DNA from: Candidatus Tepidifontimicrobium thermophilum
GTDB lineage: Bacteria; Sysuimicrobiota; Sysuimicrobiia; Sysuimicrobiales; Sysuimicrobiaceae
Length of the DNA stretch: 64,000 bases
Direction of reading: 5' to 3'
Assembly: GCA_031296405.1 (NCBI GenBank)
Contig: JAVKKH010000009.1
Coordinates: 1-64,000 of the forward strand
Each line of letters begins with the position of its first letter. Position 1 is the stretch's first letter. The position numbers were made by a program, and so were the translations under genes. Of this stretch, positions 58,755 to 64,000 are shown piece after piece. The notes beneath the pieces are model-generated. The model was not told where the DNA came from. It made no database searches and saw only the letters and a list, made by a program, of their open reading frames with translations.

Positions 58755-58771
58755 CCTCTACGCACCGCCCG

Positions 58772-59875
58772 TCAGGGTACCGAGAACAGCAGCTCCAACG
58801 CGGACCGGTCCACTTCCACGCCTAGGCCCGGACCCGGAGGCAGGACGCCCTGGCCGGCCTCGCTGCGCGGGAACCCGCCCGCCACGTGCTCCAGGTTCCA
58901 GTCGTTCATGAAGGACGCCGCCAGCAGGGAGCGAGGGGGCGTGCTGGCCGCCACGTGGGCGGTGGAGGCGGTCACGAGGTCCCCGCCCCAGGTGTCCTCC
59001 ACCACCAGCTGCAGCCCCAGAGCCACCGCCAGGTCCCGCAGGAAGCGCGCGGCCACTAGCCCGCCCACGCGGCTCGTTTTCAGGTTGACCGCCGCGGCTC
59101 CTCCGTCTTCCGCCGCCCGGACCAGACTGCGAGCGTCCGTGACCACCTCGTCGTACACCATGGGGAGGGTGGTGCGTGCCCGCACCGTCAGGCACTCCTC
59201 CAGGCTGGCGCAGGGCTGCTCCAGGAGCACCTGCGGGTGCTTCTCCAGCAGGCGCCCGAGCACCACAGCCTGCTGGACGGTGTAGGCTCCGTTGGCGTCC
59301 GCCAGGATCCAGCAGCCCGGCCCCACCGCCTCGGCCACCGCGGCCACGCGGTCTGAGTCCGCAAAAGGATCCGTGCCCAGCTTCAGCTGGAACACCCCCA
59401 CGCCCTGAGCACGGTGCCGTGCCGCGAAGTCCGCCATGGCCTCCGCGGGCGCGAGGGGTACCGCCACGTACAAGGGGAACCGCTCCCGGTGCACGCCCCC
59501 CAGCAGCGCGGCCACCGGGAGTCCGGCCACCCGGCCCAGCAGGTCCCAGCACGCCACGTCCACCACACTCTTCGCGTACGCGTGGCCTGCCAGGGCCGCG
59601 TCCATGCGGGCGTGGACGTCCGCCAGGTTGCGCGGGTCCGCTCCCACCACCACGGGCGCCAGCTCCCGCAAGGCGGCCCGGGCGCCGCTTGCGAAGGCGG
59701 GCAGGTACGTGCTCCCCAGCGGGCACACCTCGCCCCACCCGTCCACGCCCTCGTCCGCCACCACCCGCACCACCGTACTGGGCAGCCGTTCCACCACTCG
59801 GCCACCCGACATGACGTACCGACCGTGCGCGTAGGTGAGCTCGTAGCCGTACACCTCCACCGCTCGGACCCGCAC
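58772..59875 (-). CDS. Enolase-superfamily enzyme (cis-3-hydroxy-L-proline dehydratase/MLE-like)
   Basis: The 367-aa protein of the mandelate racemase/muconate lactonising group has a capping N-terminal domain and barrel motifs FQLKLGTDPFADSDRV (second Lys of a KxK-type motif kept, first is Gln), metal ligands in WILADANGAY, LLEQPCASLEE and VYDEVVTD, VNLKTSRVGGL and VEDTWGGD. The QLK and KTSRVGG strings recall cis-3-hydroxyproline dehydratases, but dipeptide epimerase or cycloisomerase roles cannot be excluded. GTG 59875 chosen because AGGAGG lies 5 nt upstream. Confidence 0.8.
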   Translation of the reverse strand: MRVRAVEVYGYELTYAHGRYVMSGGRVVERLPSTVVRVVADEGVDGWGEVCPLGSTYLPAFASGARAALRELAPVVVGADPRNLADVHARMDAALAGHAYAKSVVDVACWDLLGRVAGLPVAALLGGVHRERFPLYVAVPLAPAEAMADFAARHRAQGVGVFQLKLGTDPFADSDRVAAVAEAVGPGCWILADANGAYTVQQAVVLGRLLEKHPQVLLEQPCASLEECLTVRARTTLPMVYDEVVTDARSLVRAAEDGGAAAVNLKTSRVGGLVAARFLRDLAVALGLQLVVEDTWGGDLVTASTAHVAASTPPRSLLAASFMNDWNLEHVAGGFPRSEAGQGVLPPGPGLGVEVDRSALELLFSVP

Positions 59876-59910
59876 CGCCACCTCCTGACGCTGAACTTGA
59901 GGAACCCAGC

Positions 59911-60780
59911 TTACCCGGGGTGCGCCACCACGGGGTTCCGCAGGACGCCCACGCCCTCCACCTCCGCCTCCACCACGTCCCCGGGGACCAGCGGACCCAC
60001 GCCTGCGGGCGTCCCCGTGGCGATCACGTCCCCTGGCTCCAGGGACATGTAGCGGCTCACGTACTCGATGATGCGCGGGACCGACAGGATCATATCGGCC
60101 GTGGAGGCGTCCTGCCGCACCTGCCCGTTCACCCGCAGCCTCACCCGCACGCGGTCGGGGTCCGGCAGGGAGCGCGGGGTGACCACCACGGGGCCCATGG
60201 GGCAGAAAGTGTCGAAGCTCTTGGCCCGGTCAAAGGGCCTGCGGCGCTGGATGTCCTCCCGCTGCAGGTCCCGGGCGGTGACGTCGTTCAGCACCGTGTA
60301 GCCGCCTACCAGGTCTAGGGCGTGCTCTGCAGGCACCCGCACGCCCCGGCGGGCGATCACCACCGCCAGCTCCACTTCGTGGTGCACCTCCCGGCTTTCC
60401 GGCGGGATCACGATGGCCTCCTCCGGCCCCACAATGGAACTCGACGGCTTGAAGAAGATGGGGGGGTCCTCGGTGGCCTCGTTGCCCAGCTCCCGGGCGT
60501 GCTCCACGTAGTTCCGGCCCAGCGCCACGATCTTCGGGGGATGGGGCAAGGGCGCCAGAAAGGTCAGCTCAGGGAGGGGACGTACCTGCGATCCCAGGTC
60601 CAAGTCCTCAGGGACCTGGTGTGCTTCCAGCCGCTCCACGAGCTCCTCCATCCGGTCCACCACATCCGGACGGCCCAGAAGCTGCGGGATGCTGCGAACG
60701 CCATCCAGCAGCACCGCGTGGTGGGCCAGCACGATGGCCACCGCCTCCTGGTCCTTGTAACGAACTCTCGCAAGCCGCAT
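59911..60780 (-). CDS. Fumarylacetoacetate hydrolase (FAH)-family protein
   Basis: The 289-aa protein has an N-terminal extension (to about residue 80) and an FAH domain: KIVALGRNYVEHARELGNEA, PIFFKPSSSIVGPEEAIVIP, metal-binding EVHHEVELAVVIARRGVRVP, YTVLNDVTARDLQ, FDRAKSFDTFCPMGPVVV and GDVIATGTPAGVGPL. Relatives include acylpyruvase, 2-hydroxyhepta-2,4-diene-1,7-dioate isomerase and oxaloacetate decarboxylase. Next to an enolase-superfamily gene it may belong to a small sugar- or amino-acid route; substrate unknown. ATG after GGGAGG (5 nt). Confidence 0.88.
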   Translation of the reverse strand: MRLARVRYKDQEAVAIVLAHHAVLLDGVRSIPQLLGRPDVVDRMEELVERLEAHQVPEDLDLGSQVRPLPELTFLAPLPHPPKIVALGRNYVEHARELGNEATEDPPIFFKPSSSIVGPEEAIVIPPESREVHHEVELAVVIARRGVRVPAEHALDLVGGYTVLNDVTARDLQREDIQRRRPFDRAKSFDTFCPMGPVVVTPRSLPDPDRVRVRLRVNGQVRQDASTADMILSVPRIIEYVSRYMSLEPGDVIATGTPAGVGPLVPGDVVEAEVEGVGVLRNPVVAHPG

Positions 60781-60794
60781 GCGTGCCTCCCTAT

Positions 60795-63128
60795 TTACTG
60801 GGTGAACTCCACGACGGTGGCACCGTCGCCCCCTTCCTCCGGGGCCGCCAGGAAGAACTGGATGCCGGGGAAGCCCCGCAGCGCCCCGTGCACCGCCCGT
60901 CGCAGCGCCCCCGTGCCCTTGCCGTGCACGACCACCACCCGGGGCAACCCCGCCAGCAGCGCGTCGTCCAGGTACTTCTCCAGCCGGGCCACTGCCTCGT
61001 CCGAGGTGAGGCCCCGCAGGTCCAGCTTCGGCGACACCCGTGGTGCTTCCGACCACGCCCTCCGTGTCCCCCGCGAACCCGCCGCACTCGCCACCGGGGC
61101 CCGCAGCTCCTCCCGCGGCACCCGGACTTTCGCGGAGCCCACCTGCACCTCCGCGTGCTCGTCCGACAGCGCCACCACCACCCCGTCCGCGCCCAGGGAG
61201 GCCACCCGCACCGCTTGGCCCACCGCCACGTCCTCGAGGGGTGGGCCCGGGGCTGTGCGGCGGGCCTCTTCCAGGGCCTGCGCAAGGGCTACCAGCTTGC
61301 GGCGCGCCTGGTCCGCGTCCCGCTCCCGACGCTCGCTGCGCAGCGCGTGCAACAGCGCCTCCACCTCCTGGCGGGCGCGCTCCACCACTCGGCGCGCGTC
61401 CTCCCGCGCGCGCTCCAGCAGGCGCTGCCGCTCCTCCTCCAGGCGCCGCAGGCGGTCCTCGTAACTGGCCCGCAGGGCCTCCAGCTCCGCCCGCAGCCGC
61501 TCCGCCTCCTGCCGGTCCAGCTCCGCGGCCCGCCGCTGGCGCTCCATCCCCTCCAGCACCGCGTCCGCCTCCCGGACGTCGCGGGCCAGGTACGAACGGG
61601 CGCGGTCCACCACCGCCGGCTCCAGGCCCAACCTGGCCGCGATCACGAGCGCGTTGCTGCGGCCGGGCGTGCCGATCCGCAGCCGGTACGTGGGCTGCAG
61701 CGTCTCTGAGTCGAATTCCACCGACGCGTTCTCCACCCCGTCCAGCCGGTAAGCGAGGGCCTTGAGCTCCCCGTAGTGGGTGGTGACCACGGTACAGGCA
61801 CCCCGCCCGTGCAGAGTCTCCACCACCGCCCGCGCTAGAGCGCAGCCCTCCGCGGGGTCGGTGCCCGCTCCCACCTCGTCCAGCAGCACCAGCCAGCCGG
61901 GTCCCGCGCGCCGCACCACCTCCACCACCGCCCGCATGTGGGAGGAGAAGGTGGAGAGGTTCTGCTGGATGCTCTGCTCGTCGCCGATGTCCGCGAACAC
62001 CCAGGCAAAGCAGCCCGCCCGGCTCCCGTCCGCCGCGGGGATCGCCAAGCCGCACTGGGCCATAAGGGTCAGCAGCCCCACCGTCTTCAGGGTGACGGTC
62101 TTGCCGCCGGTGTTGGGCCCCGTGATCACCAGGGTGCGGAAGTCCTCGCCCAGGCGCACGTCCACGGGGACCACGGGGCTTGCGTCGCGCCGCGACCGCT
62201 CCACCAGCAGGGGGTGGCGGGCGGAGCGGAGGTCCAGCACGGGACGGGGGACCAGCTCCGGACGGCAGCCGTCCAGTTCCTCCGCCAGCGCCGCCTTCGC
62301 CAGGGCGAAGTCCAGCCGCGCCAGGACCGCGGACAACCGCTCCCACTCGTGCCTGCGGCTTCCCACCTCTGCGGACAGCTCTGCGAGTACCCGTTCCACC
62401 TCGCGGGCCTCCTGGCCCTGCAGCTGGCGCAGCCGGTTTCCCAGCTGCAAGACCACCAGGGGCTCCATGAACACCGTGGCGCCTGTGGCGGACTGGTCGT
62501 GCACCACGCCGGGGAACTGGGCCGCGTACGCCTGCTTGACGGGGACCACGTACCGGTCGCCCCGCACGGTGACGATGGGGTCCTGCAGCATGCGGGCCCA
62601 GCGCGGGGAGCGGACGATCTGTTCCAGCTGGCTGCGCAGCCGGTCCTGTGTGGCGCGGATCTCCCTCCGCACGCGGGCTAGGTCCGGGCTCGCGCCGTCC
62701 AGCACCTGTCCGTCCTCTCCCAGGGACCGCTCCAGCCGCGCCTCCAGGGGTTCGAAGGTGGGCAGGTCACGGACCAGAGCCGCCAGCACGGGCAGGGATT
62801 CCGCGCGGGAGGCCACCGCGGCCTTCGCCAGGCGGCCCGCCCGGGCCGCCCGCCACACCTCCACCAGGGCCCGGGGCTCCAGGGTCCCGCCCAGAGCCGC
62901 CCGCTGCACCGAGGGCCGGAAGTCCACCACGCCCCGCAGGTTCACTCCGCCTTCCCGCAACAGCAGACGGGCCTCCGCAGTCTCCTGCTGCAGCTCCTGC
63001 ACGCGCGCGAAGTCCACCTCCGGTGCCAGGCGGTTCGCCAGCTCCTCGCCCAGTGGGGTGGCGCACAGGTCGCGCAGCCGCCTGCGCACCCAGTCGAACT
63101 CCAGGACCCGCAGGGTACGCTCGTCCAC
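60795..63128 (-). CDS. mutS2: Endonuclease/recombination inhibitor MutS2
   Basis: The 777-aa protein has the MutS2 order: N-terminal core and lever (VDERTLRVLEFDWVRRRLRD), Walker A ITGPNTGGKTVTLKTVGLL, ADIGDEQSIQQNLSTFSSH, Walker B LVLLDEVGAGTDPAEG, a long coiled coil (about residues 490-610) and a C-terminal Smr domain (LDLRGLTSDEAVARLEKYLD, VVHGKGTGALRRAVHGAL). It may act in recombination control or ribosome-collision rescue. GTG 63128; the frame upstream to 63251 is a shadow of the next gene. Confidence 0.95.
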   Translation of the reverse strand: MDERTLRVLEFDWVRRRLRDLCATPLGEELANRLAPEVDFARVQELQQETAEARLLLREGGVNLRGVVDFRPSVQRAALGGTLEPRALVEVWRAARAGRLAKAAVASRAESLPVLAALVRDLPTFEPLEARLERSLGEDGQVLDGASPDLARVRREIRATQDRLRSQLEQIVRSPRWARMLQDPIVTVRGDRYVVPVKQAYAAQFPGVVHDQSATGATVFMEPLVVLQLGNRLRQLQGQEAREVERVLAELSAEVGSRRHEWERLSAVLARLDFALAKAALAEELDGCRPELVPRPVLDLRSARHPLLVERSRRDASPVVPVDVRLGEDFRTLVITGPNTGGKTVTLKTVGLLTLMAQCGLAIPAADGSRAGCFAWVFADIGDEQSIQQNLSTFSSHMRAVVEVVRRAGPGWLVLLDEVGAGTDPAEGCALARAVVETLHGRGACTVVTTHYGELKALAYRLDGVENASVEFDSETLQPTYRLRIGTPGRSNALVIAARLGLEPAVVDRARSYLARDVREADAVLEGMERQRRAAELDRQEAERLRAELEALRASYEDRLRRLEEERQRLLERAREDARRVVERARQEVEALLHALRSERRERDADQARRKLVALAQALEEARRTAPGPPLEDVAVGQAVRVASLGADGVVVALSDEHAEVQVGSAKVRVPREELRAPVASAAGSRGTRRAWSEAPRVSPKLDLRGLTSDEAVARLEKYLDDALLAGLPRVVVVHGKGTGALRRAVHGALRGFPGIQFFLAAPEEGGDGATVVEFTQ

Positions 63129-63130
63129 GC

Positions 63131-64000
63131 CTACAGGATAGCCGAATCCGGCCCAGTTCCAGGGAGCGGGTGGCCCGTGAGCACTTCCTCCAGCGCGGGC
63201 GCCACGTCCGCCAAGGTCCGGCACCGGGCGGCCACCGCGTGCGCCCCACAACCCGCCACGATCAGGGGGACGGGGTTGGTGGTGTGAGTTCCGTCCGGGG
63301 ACTCTGCGCCGCCGTGGTCGCTGGTCAGGACCAGGAGGTGATCTTCAGGGTCCAGCTGGTCCAGGGCCGCCCCCAAGGCCCGGTCCAGCTGCTCCAGCAC
63401 CGCGGGTACGGGAGCCGGCCAACGACCGTGGGAGGCCAGGTCGAGGGCGAAGAACTCGAAGGCGGTAAACGCGTAGCGCGAAGCCAGCGCCGCGAGCCGA
63501 CGGCCCGCCACCTCCGGCGCCACCACGTCCACGGGATACCCGCGGGATGCAAGCCCCTGCCCTGTGAGGTCTGCGGCGACCGCGTGGCCCGCCCGCAGAT
63601 GCTCCAGGTCCCGCAGCAGGACCCCCGCGGACTGGGCGGCCAGCAGGAAGGCACCGCGGGGCCGTCGGCGGTCCTGCAGGTAAGCGAGAGGGTAAGCGTT
63701 GGCCAGTGCCACGGGGAGGCCACGGGCTCGCAGCCGGCGGAACAGGTTGCGGCCTCGCAGGACCGACCGCAGCCGCGCGGTGGGGAAGGCAGGAACGTGG
63801 CGGCCCTCCAGCGCCGCGGCGTTACAGCCCGCCAGCAGGGCCACTTGGCCCGTGCCGCTCTGTGGGCGGCCTGGCACCCCCAGAGTGGCATCCAGGGCCA
63901 CCGCCGCGCGCCCCCCGTCCTGCACCGGGAAGGAGGCCGCACACAGCGGGCCACCCAGCAACCGCCGCAAGGCAGGGGTCGCGGCGCGCAGCAGTGGGTT
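63131..64000 (-). CDS. Alkaline-phosphatase-superfamily metalloenzyme (partial, runs off the window)
   Basis: At least 289 residues are open to the right edge. The C-terminal part has LLVLTSDHGGAESPDGTHTT followed by NPVPLIVAG, the metal-binding Asp-His pair and His of the phosphoglycerate-mutase-like/phosphatase superfamily; upstream are GVPGRPQSGTGQVALLAGCN (region of the Ser/Thr nucleophile) and FALDLASHGRW. Length and the TGQ nucleophile region suggest a peptidase- or phosphatase-like member of unknown substrate. It precedes mutS2 by 2 bp. Confidence 0.78.
   Translation of the reverse strand, partial: NPLLRAATPALRRLLGGPLCAASFPVQDGGRAAVALDATLGVPGRPQSGTGQVALLAGCNAAALEGRHVPAFPTARLRSVLRGRNLFRRLRARGLPVALANAYPLAYLQDRRRPRGAFLLAAQSAGVLLRDLEHLRAGHAVAADLTGQGLASRGYPVDVVAPEVAGRRLAALASRYAFTAFEFFALDLASHGRWPAPVPAVLEQLDRALGAALDQLDPEDHLLVLTSDHGGAESPDGTHTTNPVPLIVAGCGAHAVAARCRTLADVAPALEEVLTGHPLPGTGPDSAIL

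Noticed and set aside
1-64000. tRNA/rRNA genes, CRISPR arrays, insertion sequences, prophage or integron elements
   Set aside because: I looked for clover-leaf or conserved rRNA strings, regular repeats, transposase or integrase motifs and terminal inverted repeats and saw none; intergenic space is too small for most of them.

Overview
The window is a dense, GC-rich (roughly 70% by eye) bacterial chromosome segment with almost no non-coding DNA, many GTG starts and stop/start overlaps of the NTGA type. I see no tRNA, rRNA, CRISPR array, insertion sequence or phage gene. The presence of PurS with a short PurL, MutS2 and a TyrZ-type TyrRS argues against a typical proteobacterium and suggests a deep, possibly thermophilic Terrabacteria-like lineage (high-GC Firmicutes, Armatimonadota or Sysuimicrobiota-like). 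This placement is inference only.

Left part (1-26.5 kb, all minus strand): anaerobic aromatic catabolism. Transcribed right to left are (i) a FadR-type GntR regulator, two class III CoA-transferases, four tandem UbiD-family (de)carboxylases with a small flavin-barrel protein between them, and a divergent ubiX for the prenyl-FMN cofactor; (ii) hcrCAB, a 4-hydroxybenzoyl-CoA reductase with the diagnostic extra 4Fe-4S loop, then an acyl-CoA ligase, a deleted SDR remnant, a crotonase paralog, an acyl-CoA dehydrogenase, a dienoyl-CoA hydratase and a PAS-LuxR regulator; (iii) a Bzd-type ATP-dependent benzoyl-CoA reductase (two catalytic-subunit homologs plus two ATPases of about 270 aa), an odd amidohydrolase, a BadH-like SDR, a hemerythrin and a TetR regulator. 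The hcr and bcr promoters share one architecture and one palindromic operator (ACTGACCGGTCAGT and a near copy), most simply read by that TetR. Together the genes would funnel carboxylated or hydroxylated aromatics to benzoyl-CoA, dearomatise it and start ring beta-oxidation.

Middle (26.6-46.8 kb): ubiX, a DUF92 membrane protein, guaB, a diguanylate cyclase and a GAF-GAF-PAS-GGDEF-EAL protein on the plus strand. Then, on the minus strand, comes a near-complete purine operon purD-A-B-C-S-Q-L-F-M-N-H plus a phosphoribosyltransferase, in which nine consecutive junctions overlap; purM seems to use a CTG start.

Right part (46.8-64 kb): a UbiE-like methyltransferase and an unknown polytopic membrane protein; a frameshifted DUF2207 remnant; a methyltransferase, an RNase H-like exonuclease and an AI-2E-type permease; a polysaccharide deacetylase; tatA; an ECF sigma operon (secreted OB-fold protein, sigma, anti-sigma, RseB-like protein, beta-propeller lipoprotein); then DUF72, tyrS, an enolase-superfamily enzyme, an FAH-family hydrolase, mutS2 and an alkaline-phosphatase-superfamily protein cut by the window edge. 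The most novel-looking part is the four-UbiD/two-CoA-transferase/UbiX cluster joined to the benzoyl-CoA pathway.
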